Shown here: positions 9,141-18,756 of the stretch, one piece after another
Numbering within the stretch: position 1 is the first letter of the stretch
How the letters are laid out: every line of letters starts with the position of its first letter
NCBI RefSeq assembly: GCF_020829595.1
Contig: NZ_JAIVFW010000043.1
Coordinates: 1-61,801, forward strand
Direction of reading: 5' to 3'
From: Nostoc sp. CHAB 5844
GTDB taxonomy: Bacteria > Cyanobacteriota > Cyanobacteriia > Cyanobacteriales > Nostocaceae
Length of the DNA: 61,801 nucleotides
Made by a program: the position numbers and the translations under genes
Notes under the pieces: model-generated
Database searches by the model: none
What the model was told of the DNA's origin: nothing
What the model saw: the letters and a program-made list of their open reading frames with translations, nothing else

Positions 9141-10141
9141 GGTGTAGTAGTTAATTCTTCTACAAATGTTACCCAACGCGATTGGCTGATGTTGGCAGGA
9201 CATTGAGAACTGAAAGCTAAAGTTACCGGGCCACCCATCTTAGCAGGAATTAATTCGCGGCTTTCACCCCAGCGAGTGACTAGTAAAATATCGCACTCAC
9301 TTAAATCTTTAGTAGTCAATCGTACCGGAGCATCATCATAAAACGGTGCTTTACCACGAATAATTACTCCTCCCTGTTGGGGTAACGGTTCTTTGAGAGT
9401 AGTAAAAACATCTCGCAGCCTGACTCCTGAGAGTTTAATTTTGCCACTAGGCCAAGAAATTCTGTAGCCGACAGTTTGCTCTAAGGTGATTTGCGGTATT
9501 TTATCTAAGGTAGCTAAGTTTACTTGATGTTTACCAATACGCAGGTTGACTGGTTCAGTACCAACTACGATGTGACTGACATAAAACGCCCAATTTGTGG
9601 TGTCATACTTTTGTTTAAGTTGTGGGTACTGAGTATAGGGAAATACTAAATAAAGCGGCCCGCCTTGAGCGCGGGCAATCGGTTGATTATTTTTAGCGAT
9701 CGCTAGTGTAATCGGATATGTTAGCAAATCCTTGAGACTGAGGGTGGTGTAGTAAGAATCAAAGGAAACAAAGGTAACATCTGTAACATGATTAGCTACG
9801 GCAAATTGCAACAGTACCGACACAGGCACACCACGAAAATCAAAAATCTCGTTAGAATGCAAAATGTCCAGAGGATCAGGCGTTTTTACATAGTTGGTTG
9901 CCAAAGCCTGTAACTGTTGCCAATTTAAATTTAGAGATTTGCCAGTTGCTGTTTCACCTTGAATAACCAAATTCCACTGACTTTGCTGTGCCTTTTTAGT
10001 GTTATTTGCCACAATTTCCGCATTGCGAGCGATCGCTTCGGTACGCCATACTTCCAGTTGTTCATCTGTTGGTTGGTTTGTGCAACCTCCCTGACAGATA
10101 ATTGCAATCATTAAAGGTGTTAAGGCTAAGTTTTTCCACAT
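9137..10141 (-). CDS. Periplasmic lipoprotein with sulfite-oxidase-like (molybdopterin-binding) fold
   Basis: 334 residues. The N-terminus is a lipoprotein signal (MWKNLALTPLMIAIICQGGC; lipidated Cys about residue 20). WQQLQALATNYVKT, IFDFRGVPVSVLLQ and GPLYLVFPY resemble the oxidoreductase molybdopterin-binding fold. A second repeat-like half (ISWPSGKIKLSGVRLRDVF) suggests a domain duplication. I see no obvious Moco-ligand Cys in the first half, so the fold may serve as a sensor rather than an enzyme. The gene overlaps the adenylate cyclase by 4 bp; together they look like a signal-input lipoprotein plus cyclase. The fold assignment is an inference from motifs. Confidence 0.6.
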   Translation of the reverse strand: MWKNLALTPLMIAIICQGGCTNQPTDEQLEVWRTEAIARNAEIVANNTKKAQQSQWNLVIQGETATGKSLNLNWQQLQALATNYVKTPDPLDILHSNEIFDFRGVPVSVLLQFAVANHVTDVTFVSFDSYYTTLSLKDLLTYPITLAIAKNNQPIARAQGGPLYLVFPYTQYPQLKQKYDTTNWAFYVSHIVVGTEPVNLRIGKHQVNLATLDKIPQITLEQTVGYRISWPSGKIKLSGVRLRDVFTTLKEPLPQQGGVIIRGKAPFYDDAPVRLTTKDLSECDILLVTRWGESRELIPAKMGGPVTLAFSSQCPANISQSRWVTFVEELTTTP

Positions 10142-10376
10142 TGTTAAGTACTGAGTGCTGAGTTGAAAGTGCTGAGTAAAAAATACTAGCCTCTAGTTTC
10201 TAGTTCCTCATCTCTGTTTAATCGTTCATAACCGACTAGCGGGGTAATACTGTTTTACACTGTCTGCCAAAATGTCACAGAAAAACTTAACTATCCTATG
10301 TTCTAAATCTGGTAGTAACAAAATCCAAGAGTCACAATAGAAGACGCTATGCCTTAAATTTAGGAGATGATTATCT

Positions 10377-13300
10377 GTGGTATTACAAGTACAAACAAGC
10401 ATCTACGAACCTAAAACCCAAGAAATTGCTAAACAATTATTAACATCTACCCAAGAAAATCGTTCATTTTTAGCTTCCTTGCGTGACCAAATGCGCTGGG
10501 ATGATAAATTACTAGCTTGGGCAATGAGTAATCCGGGTTTGCGGGGGCAACTTTTTCGGTTTATTGATACTCTTCCCGCGTTACGCAGTAAACCAGAAAT
10601 TGCTGCCCATTTACAAGAATATTTAGGCGATGAAACAGTTGAATTGCCAGCAGCCTTGAAGGGGATGTTAAATTTTGCTAACCCTGATTCGATGCCGGGG
10701 CAAGTGGCTGCAACAACTGTCTCGACTGCGGTTGAGACATTAGCTCATAAATATATTGCTGGCGAAAATATTAAACAAGTTATCAAAACAGTTGAACGGC
10801 TGCGTAAAGAAAAAATGGCTTTCACTATTGATTTACTTGGTGAAGCTGTCATTACAGAAGTAGAAGCGCAGTCTTATCTAGAACGCTATCAAGAATTAAT
10901 TGCACAATTGGTAGAAGCATCGAAAAATTGGACGCATATTCCTGTTATTGATGAAGCTGATGGGGAAAAGTTACCAAAAGTCCAAGTTTCTGTGAAATTA
11001 ACCGCCTTTTATTCGCAATTTGACCCATTAGATGCTAAGGGTAGTGAAGAAAGAGTCAGCGATCGCATTCGGCATCTTTTACGTTATGCCAAAGAGTTAG
11101 GCGCAGCTATCCATTTTGATATGGAACAGTATGCGTATAAAGATTTAACTTTGAATATTTTGCAAAAATTATTGTTAGAAGATGAATTTCGCCAACGTAC
11201 AGATATTGGCATCACAATCCAAGCATACTTGCGTGATAGCGAGCAAGATGCCAGAAATGTGATTGCTTGGTTGAAACAGCGCGGTTATCCTTTAACAATT
11301 CGGTTGGTGAAGGGTGCATATTGGGATCAGGAAACTATCAAAGCAGCCCAAAAGCATTGGCCGCAACCTGTTTATAATGACAAAGTTGCCACAGATGCGA
11401 ATTTTGAAGCGATAACTGGGTTGTTGTTAGAAAATCATCAATATGTATATGCTGCCATTGGTAGCCATAATGTGCGATCGCAAGCACGGGCAATTGCCAT
11501 AGCGGAAAGTTTGCAAGTTCCCCGCCGTTGTTTTGAAATGCAAGTTCTGTACGGAATGGGGGATAAAATAGCTAAGGCTTTGGTTGATAAGGGTTATCGA
11601 GTTAGGGTTTATTGTCCTTACGGAGAATTGTTGCCGGGGATGGCTTATCTGATTCGGCGGTTGTTGGAAAATACAGCTAATAGTTCTTTCTTGCGGCAGA
11701 ATTTGGAGAATCGGCCTGTGGAGGAGTTACTAGCGCCGCCAATTTTGAATTCTCACGCAAAGGCGCAAAGACAGGGCAGTGCGTTGGGCGGCTCTGCCGA
11801 CTTGAAGCAACTGCCGCGCAAAGAAGAAGATGGAAAATTTTCTGGTGCGGCGGATAGTGATTTTGCGGAGGAGGAGAGAAGGAGGAAGGCGGCACAGGCT
11901 TTTGAGGGTGTGCGTCAGCAGTTTGGTAAGAGTTATTTACCGTTGATTAATGGGGAGTATGTCAAGACTCAGGATGTGATTGATTCTGTTAATCCTTCTA
12001 ATTTTAGTCAGGTGATTGGTAAGGTTGGGCTGATTAGTGTGGAACAGACACAACAGGCGATGCAAGCGGCGAAGGCGGCGTTTCCTGGGTGGAAGAAAAC
12101 GCCTGTGAAGCAACGCGCTGATATTTTACGCAAGGCTGCGGATTTGATGGAACAACGCCGTGCGGAATTGGCGGCTTGGATAGTTTTGGAAGTTGGAAAG
12201 CCAGTTAAGGAAGCTGACGCAGAAGTTTCGGAGGCGATAGATTTTTGCCGCTACTACGCTGAAGAGATGGAGCGGTTATATCAAGGTGTTAATTATGACG
12301 TACCTGGAGAGACGAATCGTTATATTTACCAGCCACGGGGTATTGCGGTGGTGATTTCGCCTTGGAATTTTCCGTTGGCGATCGCTTGTGGAATGACTGT
12401 TGCTGCTTTGGTTACAGGTAATTGTACGCTACTGAAACCTGCGGAAACATCTTCGATTATTACTGCCAAACTCACCGAAATTTTGGTTGAGGCGGGGATT
12501 CCTCAAGGTGTCTTTCAATACGTTCCTGGTAAGGGTTCGCAAGTTGGGGCTTATTTAGTCAGTCATCCTGATACTCATGTGATTGCTTTTACTGGTTCTC
12601 AGGAAGTGGGCTGTCGCATTTACTCAGAGGCGGCAACACTGAAGCCTTTGCAAAGACACATGAAGCGAGTGATTGCTGAGATGGGCGGCAAGAATGCCAT
12701 CATTGTGGATGAGAGTGCTGATTTAGACCAAGCCGTTGTGGGGGTTGTACAATCAGCATTTGGTTACAGTGGGCAGAAATGTTCGGCTTGTTCGCGGGTG
12801 GTAGTTGTCGAATCAATTTACGATACTTTTGTCACAAGGTTGGTTGAGGCGACAAAATCCTTGAATATTGGAGAAGCTGAGTTACCTAGTACGCAAGTAG
12901 GGCCAGTGATTGATGCTAACGCCCGCGATCGCATCCGCGAGTATATTGAAAAGGGTAAGGCAGAAGCAAAATTAGCCTTAGAATTACCAGCACCAGAACA
13001 AGGTTATTTTATTGGCCCAGTGATTTTCAGTGAAGTACCAACCGATGGCATTATTGCCCAACAAGAAATATTTGGCCCAGTGTTAGCAGTAATTAAAGTG
13101 AAGGATTTTGCTCAAGCGTTGAGTGTCGCCAACGAGACAAATTACGCCTTAACTGGTGGGATGTATTCTCGGACACCTTCGCATATTCAACAAGCACAGG
13201 AAGAATTTGAAGTCGGTAACTTGTACATTAACCGGAATATTACGGGTGCGATCGTTGCTCGGCAACCCTTCGGCGGCTTCAAACTTTCTGGTGTAGGTTC

Positions 13301-13403
13301 TAAAGCAGGTGGCCCTGATTATCTGCTACAGTTCCTCGAACCGCGCACAATCACAGAAAACATTCAACGCCAAGGCTTTGCACCTATTGAAGGGGCGGAG
13401 TAA
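10377..13403 (+). CDS. putA: Bifunctional proline dehydrogenase / glutamate-semialdehyde dehydrogenase (PutA type)
   Basis: 1008 residues, GTG start. The first half is the FAD-dependent proline dehydrogenase barrel (DMEQYAYKDLTLNILQKLL, RLVKGAYWDQE, ALVDKGYRVRVYCPYGELLPG). The second half is an aldehyde dehydrogenase with SPWNFPLAIACGM, FTGSQEVG, the general-base Glu of EMGGKNAIIV and the nucleophilic Cys of GQKCSACSR. It converts proline to glutamate in two steps. No RHH DNA-binding domain is present. The interdomain linker (about residues 455-505) is abnormally charged and contains an intergenic-type repeat inserted in frame. Confidence 0.95.
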   Translation: MVLQVQTSIYEPKTQEIAKQLLTSTQENRSFLASLRDQMRWDDKLLAWAMSNPGLRGQLFRFIDTLPALRSKPEIAAHLQEYLGDETVELPAALKGMLNFANPDSMPGQVAATTVSTAVETLAHKYIAGENIKQVIKTVERLRKEKMAFTIDLLGEAVITEVEAQSYLERYQELIAQLVEASKNWTHIPVIDEADGEKLPKVQVSVKLTAFYSQFDPLDAKGSEERVSDRIRHLLRYAKELGAAIHFDMEQYAYKDLTLNILQKLLLEDEFRQRTDIGITIQAYLRDSEQDARNVIAWLKQRGYPLTIRLVKGAYWDQETIKAAQKHWPQPVYNDKVATDANFEAITGLLLENHQYVYAAIGSHNVRSQARAIAIAESLQVPRRCFEMQVLYGMGDKIAKALVDKGYRVRVYCPYGELLPGMAYLIRRLLENTANSSFLRQNLENRPVEELLAPPILNSHAKAQRQGSALGGSADLKQLPRKEEDGKFSGAADSDFAEEERRRKAAQAFEGVRQQFGKSYLPLINGEYVKTQDVIDSVNPSNFSQVIGKVGLISVEQTQQAMQAAKAAFPGWKKTPVKQRADILRKAADLMEQRRAELAAWIVLEVGKPVKEADAEVSEAIDFCRYYAEEMERLYQGVNYDVPGETNRYIYQPRGIAVVISPWNFPLAIACGMTVAALVTGNCTLLKPAETSSIITAKLTEILVEAGIPQGVFQYVPGKGSQVGAYLVSHPDTHVIAFTGSQEVGCRIYSEAATLKPLQRHMKRVIAEMGGKNAIIVDESADLDQAVVGVVQSAFGYSGQKCSACSRVVVVESIYDTFVTRLVEATKSLNIGEAELPSTQVGPVIDANARDRIREYIEKGKAEAKLALELPAPEQGYFIGPVIFSEVPTDGIIAQQEIFGPVLAVIKVKDFAQALSVANETNYALTGGMYSRTPSHIQQAQEEFEVGNLYINRNITGAIVARQPFGGFKLSGVGSKAGGPDYLLQFLEPRTITENIQRQGFAPIEGAE
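11755..11828 (+). repeat. Palindromic intergenic repeat inserted in frame in putA
   Basis: The sequence from about 11782 to 11818 shares 37 bases with the intergenic copy at about 22208-22244. Both include CAGTGCGTTGGGCGGC and TTGAAGCAACTG. Its ends are complementary (GGCAGT...ACTGCC). It sits inside another repeat built of CGCAAAG units. It adds roughly 25 residues (near residues 460-485) to the linker between the two PutA enzymes without breaking the frame. Confidence 0.85.
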
Positions 13404-13497
13404 TCCTAATTCGTAATTAGGGAAGTCAAATTCATCTGGGTTTGCAGGATTAAATCTCTGTTGCTACATAGATGAAGAACTAGTATGAAATTGGAAA

Positions 13498-13533
13498 ATC
13501 AGGTGAGCATTGCTCACTTGATTTTTTATTTTT
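13498..13533 (+). terminator. Rho-independent terminator of putA
   Basis: An 11-bp stem (ATCAGGTGAGC with GCTCACTTGAT, one G-T wobble) and 3-nt loop, followed by TTTTTTATTTTT, about 95 bp after the putA stop. The rest of the gap to 13707 shows no gene. Confidence 0.85.
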
Positions 13534-13707
13534 AGGTTGATACTCAGCACTTATAGCAGTTGCCAGGTAGATTAGGACATAATGATAAGCCTGAATCTTA
13601 TGAACAGTAAGGTTTTTACCTCATGCACTTCAGTAGACTCGGTTACTCTTTGCTTGTCCCAAGGCAAACAAACTCATCTGTCCCGGTGACTTTTTGCCTA
13701 TTTACAG

Positions 13708-14109
13708 CTACTCAGCCCAGTTCTCTAATAACAGTGCAGGAATGCGAGAAAATTCTCTGACATTATTAGTAACAAGCGTAACTCCTAAACTTAAAGCATG
13801 AGCAGCAATGAGCATATCCATTGCACCAATAATGATTCCTCTACTTTCAAGATTACTTCTAATGCTGCCGTAAATCGTCCCAGATGCTTGATTGAAGTCA
13901 ATGATTTCTAGAGAAAGCAAAAATTGTAACAAGGCGGTGCGGTTTTTCTCCTGCTGTTGGCTTTTGACTACTCCATATTCAAGTTCAGCAACAGTAATGG
14001 AGGAGATACCTACATTAGAAATGCTAAGGGTTTGAAATTTATCCAGCACTTTCTGAGGTTTTTGCTTGATGAGGTAAATGCAAATATTGGTATCAAGCAG
14101 GTATCGCAT
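13708..14109 (-). CDS. vapC: VapC-family PIN-domain toxin
   Basis: 133 residues with the PIN fold acidic set: Asp in MRYLLDTNICIY, Glu in TVAELEYGV, and Asp in IIIGAMDMLIAAHA with a final Asn/Glu region VTLVTNNVREF. These ligate Mg2+ for endoribonuclease activity. The start codon follows the stop of the upstream antitoxin-like gene directly (TAAATG), the usual order for vapBC. The specific RNA target cannot be deduced. Confidence 0.88.
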   Translation of the reverse strand: MRYLLDTNICIYLIKQKPQKVLDKFQTLSISNVGISSITVAELEYGVVKSQQQEKNRTALLQFLLSLEIIDFNQASGTIYGSIRSNLESRGIIIGAMDMLIAAHALSLGVTLVTNNVREFSRIPALLLENWAE

Positions 14110-14337
14110 TTACAAACTCTCTCTAGTTTCAATTGGTGGTTGATCTCTAGTAGTCATGAAATCATCAGAGAAATTGTCTAAACTCTCGATGAGAGATTGC
14201 CAAGGGTTATCTTTGGCAATGAGAACAATTGCGTTACCCATTTTTTTAACATAAACTTCTGTGCCAGTAAGTTGAAAATCTTCTGGCAAAATAACAACTT
14301 GGTGAGTGCCATCAGTGCTGAGTTTGGCAGTGTTCAT
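14110..14337 (-). CDS. vapB: VapB-like antitoxin (AbrB/SpoVT type)
   Basis: 75 residues. The N-terminal swapped-hairpin segment (TAKLSTDGTHQVVILPEDFQL) fits AbrB-like antitoxins, and the C-terminal helix-rich tail would occupy the PIN active site. It lies directly upstream of the PIN-domain gene with no gap. Such antitoxins usually repress their own operon as a complex with the toxin. Family assigned by motif and context. Confidence 0.8.
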   Translation of the reverse strand: MNTAKLSTDGTHQVVILPEDFQLTGTEVYVKKMGNAIVLIAKDNPWQSLIESLDNFSDDFMTTRDQPPIETRESL

Positions 14338-14358
14338 ATTTATCTTTCCTATAAAATG

Positions 14359-14598
14359 CTAGGCGATCGCATTTCTTTTAAGCATATTTAAAGTTATAAA
14401 CTCATCATCTCTATATTCAGCGCGAACTGCTTCAATTTCTGCCTGTGTCTCTGCATCGTCTTCATACAATGCTTCTTCCGCTTCAAAAATTTGTTGCTCA
14501 ATTAGCTCTTGAAGTAGGCGTTTCTCTTTTAAATCAAGAGAAGATATTGCTTCTGCTAAAGCTTCTAAGGAAAGTTGTACTTTAACAATGGCTGGCAT
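14359..14598 (-). CDS. Small acidic protein, antitoxin-like
   Basis: 79 residues, very acidic and helical (LSLEALAEAISSLDLKEKRL, FEAEEALYEDDAE), without membrane segments. It lies 21 bp upstream of the VapB-like gene on the same strand, so it is probably co-transcribed. The shape resembles small cyanobacterial antitoxin-type proteins, but no partner toxin is adjacent other than VapC. The function is not established. Confidence 0.6.
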   Translation of the reverse strand: MPAIVKVQLSLEALAEAISSLDLKEKRLLQELIEQQIFEAEEALYEDDAETQAEIEAVRAEYRDDEFITLNMLKRNAIA

Positions 14599-14886
14599 TT
14601 TTGTTTTATATGGTGTGTTTTTTGTATTTTTACACCATTATGCTGATTTTAACAGCTAGATTTTTGCCAAGCTGAAATTAGGTTATGGTCTTTTCTAGAT
14701 AATACTAAGCGATCGCACTTGCAAAGGCACAGCCACTCGTTTCAACTCTTCATCACATGAAACTGTCAGCAATAGTAAATCTTGAATGAAAGAGAACAGG
14801 GAATGGGCAACAGCTAAAACACAAGGTTGGATTTCGCTGTCGCTATATCCAACCTATACCTAAATTTAATTACGAATTATTAAAAC

Positions 14887-17025
14887 CTAACGCTGGCGTT
14901 TTCTAATTGCTTCCAAAGTTTGTTGATAAGAAGCTGTATTTCCTTGTGCTTTGTACAAATTAGCTGCTGTTTGTAAATCAGTTATACCTGCTTGCTTTTC
15001 GCCTAAATCATAGCGAGCAAGACCGCGATTTTGGTAGGCTTGGGCATAGTTGGAGTGATTTGTAATCGCTTGATTGTAATCTGCTAATGCTCCTTCTAAG
15101 TCTCCCAAATTTTTGTAGACGTTTCCTCGGTTATAGTAAGCATAGGCATAATTAGGCAAAATCTTTAAAGCTTGATTGTAATCAGCTAACGCTCCCTGCA
15201 AATCATTTAAATCATACTTAGCATTGCCGCGATTATTGTAGGCATAAGCATAATTAGGATTAATTTTAATCGCTTGGTTGTAATCATTAACGGCTGCTTG
15301 CTTATCGCCTAAATCAAAGTAAACATTGCCTCGGTTATAGTAAGCTTCAGAATTATTAGTATCGCCCTTGATGGCTTGGCTGTAATCTGCGATTGCCTTT
15401 TGCTTTTCACCTAAATAATAAAAGGCGTTTCCTCTGCCGTTGTAAGCAGAAGAATAGTTAGGATTAATTTTAATCGCTTGGTTATAATCAGCGATCGCTC
15501 CCTGCAAATCTTTCAAATCAGAGCGTGCATTTCCTCTGTTATAGTAAGCTTCAGCATTGTTGGGATTACTTTTGAGGGCTAAGGTGTAATCTGCAATTGC
15601 CCCTTGTTTATCGCCTAAGTAATAACGAGAATTACCCCTACCGTTGTAAGCAGAAGAATGATCAGGATTGATTTTAATAGCTTGAGAGTAATCAGCGATC
15701 GCGCCTTGGAAATCACCCAAGTCATAGCGGGTATTGCCTCGGTTATTGTAGGCATTTACATAGTTAGGGCTAATCTTAAGGGCTTGATTGTAATCAGTCA
15801 GCGCCCCTTGCTTATCTCCTAAACTAGCGCGAGTATTTGCCCGATTGTAATAAGCTTCGGCATTACCAGGATCAGCCTTAATTGCTAAGTTATAATCAGC
15901 CAGCGCCCCCTGCTTATCTCCTAAAGCGTAACGCGCATTACCGCGATTGTTATAGGCAGAAGAATAATTAGGGTTGAGCTTTAGGGCTTGGTTATAATCA
16001 GCTAACGCCCCCCGCTTATCATCAAAATCATAGAGAATATTGCCGCGATTATACAAAGCAAACGCATAGTTCGGATTAATTGTCAGAGCTTGGTTGTAAT
16101 CGTTCAATGCGCCTCGCTTATCACCTAAGTAATAACGCGCATTACCTCTGTCGTTGTAAGCATAAGAATACTTCGGATTCAGGCGAATTGCTTGGTTGTA
16201 AGCTTCAATTGCTCCTTTGTAATCGCCTTTTTTATACTTATCCCCGCCCTGAATGTAAAAGTCGTCTGCCTTGGGTGCTGTGGGAGTTGGTTGACTCACC
16301 GCGCTGACTCTCGTACCTACCTCAGCTTTAGGTAATGTTCGCAAAAAAGTATTGATGGGAATGCCCAAATTAAAGCCAGTTTTGATAATTACGTCGGGAT
16401 TTTTATCAGAAATTTGATAGTTCTCGGCGGTGTCACCTCTACCGTGAATGCCGACTAATTCACCTTTGTCATTCAGCACCGGGCCACCACTCATCCCTGG
16501 TAGAGTGTCATTATTGTAAACCAAAGCATAACCATCACGCAGAGCCTTGGAAGCGTTAGCTGTAATTCGCCCTTCAATGAAGTTGTAAATTGAGATAGAA
16601 ATTGCGGCGCTGGGCTGCGGAAAACCTGCGACATAAGATGTTGCGCCTTCACTAATGTCATCAGAGTTGCCTAACTTTGCCACAGGATAAGTTTTGCTGC
16701 TGGTAAACTGCCCCATAGCTAAATCTACTCCTGGCAGCTTTTTTACTGTGTCGTACTTTAACTCATAACGGCGATCGTCTGGAGTGACAATGGCATATTT
16801 ATCTGGGTTATCGATAACGTGTTTGGCAGTTAACACAGTGTACGTGTCACCTTCGCGTCGAATAATTACCCCTGAACCAGAACCATTTTGATTTTCAATC
16901 AGCACCGTCATGGCTTTAGCGATTTTGCTGACTTCGGTTGAGGAAAGCGCCATCGCCATTTGTGGCTGTACAAAGGCAATTGAGACTCCAATGAGTGCAG
17001 GTGTCAGTAGATAGTTAAATTTCAT
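14887..17025 (-). CDS. Secreted trypsin-like serine protease with 13 TPR units
   Basis: 712 residues. Signal peptide (about 1-26, cleaving after AMA). Trypsin-like domain with the triad His in LTAKHVID, Asp in PGVDLAMGQ and Ser in LPGMSGGPV. From about residue 253 there are 13 tandem 34-residue TPR units, each with a (Y/N)NRGNxxYxLGD core followed by ADYNQAIK-type helices. The protease is expected in the periplasm or outside the cell, with the TPR solenoid recruiting substrates or partners. The near-identical units suggest recent expansion. A hairpin (GGTTGGAT...ATCCAACC, about 14824-14855) lies after the stop. Confidence 0.9.
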   Translation of the reverse strand: MKFNYLLTPALIGVSIAFVQPQMAMALSSTEVSKIAKAMTVLIENQNGSGSGVIIRREGDTYTVLTAKHVIDNPDKYAIVTPDDRRYELKYDTVKKLPGVDLAMGQFTSSKTYPVAKLGNSDDISEGATSYVAGFPQPSAAISISIYNFIEGRITANASKALRDGYALVYNNDTLPGMSGGPVLNDKGELVGIHGRGDTAENYQISDKNPDVIIKTGFNLGIPINTFLRTLPKAEVGTRVSAVSQPTPTAPKADDFYIQGGDKYKKGDYKGAIEAYNQAIRLNPKYSYAYNDRGNARYYLGDKRGALNDYNQALTINPNYAFALYNRGNILYDFDDKRGALADYNQALKLNPNYSSAYNNRGNARYALGDKQGALADYNLAIKADPGNAEAYYNRANTRASLGDKQGALTDYNQALKISPNYVNAYNNRGNTRYDLGDFQGAIADYSQAIKINPDHSSAYNGRGNSRYYLGDKQGAIADYTLALKSNPNNAEAYYNRGNARSDLKDLQGAIADYNQAIKINPNYSSAYNGRGNAFYYLGEKQKAIADYSQAIKGDTNNSEAYYNRGNVYFDLGDKQAAVNDYNQAIKINPNYAYAYNNRGNAKYDLNDLQGALADYNQALKILPNYAYAYYNRGNVYKNLGDLEGALADYNQAITNHSNYAQAYQNRGLARYDLGEKQAGITDLQTAANLYKAQGNTASYQQTLEAIRKRQR

Positions 17026-17285
17026 AAACTATTTTGCTATGGTTGCGGTTAGCAATTGCTTAAAAGTATATTGATAAATTTTTTATATCACCCTGATGAT
17101 GCTGGCATGGGCGATTGTTGAAGTCTTCTAATAGAGTTTAATGTTTTTTAATTAGTCAATGCTCAACCTGTCAGGCTATTTCTAGAATAGAAGCTCAAAT
17201 TCACAATTCACTGTGGAATTCTTTTGTATAGCCGCGACATCAGCCAAGGCTAGTATGAAATTAGACCAATTAATCTCCGGCAATG

Positions 17286-18320
17286 CTAACTATTAGTAAT
17301 TGCATCAAATACAGCATAACGAGCTTTGCCTTGCTGTTTAGCATGATACATAGCAGCATCCGCATTTTGAAATAAGCTTTCCGGTTGGTCACAACCGCCT
17401 CGATTGATGGTAATACCTATACTAGCTGTGGTAGAAATCTGATTTCCATTCAAGGTAAGAGGTAAGCCTAAAGTATCTTGAATTCGTTTTGCAACGTTAA
17501 TAGTGTCATTAATATCTTTAATATCTTCTAGCAGCACAGCAAACTCATCACCACTAAACCGTCCTACGGTATCACCACTACGTAGACATGATTCTAGCCT
17601 GCGAGCGATCGCTACTAATAAATCATCACCCATCGCATGACCAAAGCGATCGTTAATTTCTTTAAAGCCATCTAAATCCAAAAATAAAATTCCAAAACGA
17701 TAGTCAATTCGGCGTTTACTTCTTTCTACTGCTTGCTTCAATCGGTCTAAAAATAAAGCTCGATTAGGTAATGCTGTCAACCCATCATAAAAGGCATTCT
17801 GGAGCAGTTGCGCTTCCATCCGTTTGCGTTGCGTAACTTCTTGAAGAACTAGCACTGCACCAGTAATATTGTCATTACTATCACGAATAGGGGCAACATA
17901 ATCTCCTACGAGTATTTCTCTACCATTTTTGGCAATTAACACACAATTATCTGGTAGATGCAAAACTTTTCCGGTTGCTATTGTTTGTGTAGCTAAATTT
18001 TCTATTGTTTCTTCTATATCTTTGTCAATTAGTTTCACAACTTCTGCTAAATCTTTTCCAAAAGCCTCTTCTTGCTGCCAACCTGTAAGCGCTTCAGCCA
18101 TTGGATTCATAAATTGAATGCAACCATCTGTATAGGTAACAACTACAGCATGTTGCATACTGTTAATAATTGCTACCATTGCTTGCTTTTCTTCCTGCAA
18201 TTTTTTATTAGTTTGGTGCTTGTCAATAGCCATTTCGACAGCAATATGCAATTCTGTTTCTGCGAAAGATTTTACAATATCTTTCCCAGGCTCACTTGGC
18301 TCTTTCTGACGTAATTTCAT
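17286..18320 (-). CDS. PAS-GGDEF diguanylate cyclase
   Basis: 344 residues from the ATG at 18320; a TTG three codons upstream is possible. An N-terminal helical segment leads to a PAS domain (AVVVTYTDGCIQFMNPMAEALTGW) with a PAC tail, then a GGDEF domain with YDGLTALPNRALF. The catalytic loop reads GRFSGDEFAVLLED, so the first Gly of GGDEF is Ser; such variants can be active. The Arg and Asp of an allosteric I-site (RSGD) are present. It probably makes c-di-GMP in response to a PAS-sensed signal. No input transmembrane helix is seen. Confidence 0.88.
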   Translation of the reverse strand: MKLRQKEPSEPGKDIVKSFAETELHIAVEMAIDKHQTNKKLQEEKQAMVAIINSMQHAVVVTYTDGCIQFMNPMAEALTGWQQEEAFGKDLAEVVKLIDKDIEETIENLATQTIATGKVLHLPDNCVLIAKNGREILVGDYVAPIRDSNDNITGAVLVLQEVTQRKRMEAQLLQNAFYDGLTALPNRALFLDRLKQAVERSKRRIDYRFGILFLDLDGFKEINDRFGHAMGDDLLVAIARRLESCLRSGDTVGRFSGDEFAVLLEDIKDINDTINVAKRIQDTLGLPLTLNGNQISTTASIGITINRGGCDQPESLFQNADAAMYHAKQQGKARYAVFDAITNS

Positions 18321-18756
18321 ATATTCCAAATGCCTATTTAAATATAATACGAATATATGAAAAATTTTATAAAAAATCTCAAAGACTCATATACAATTAT
18401 TTTTCTCGGTTAACACTATATCAATTGATACTAAGATGTGATGAATTTCTCTGTTTTTTTAGGGCTTGCTTTCCAAAGCCAGTAATATTTGAAACGTTAT
18501 CTCCTAACTACTGTAAGCTTTTTTGGAGATTAAGCCATAAGAAGTTTTTATCATCAGCAACAAAGATTATATGCGACAGCATATTTGCTAAGTTTAGATA
18601 TTGTTTGAATTGTTAACTCAATCTAAAGAACCATAATTCTATGATAGTCAATATCTCAATTATCTGTGTATCTGCTCGGCTAAAATGCTGAATATATTTT
18701 ATAGCTGTCTAAAATCATTCGTGAACAACTATAGGACTCTTATTTGATTTTTGAAA

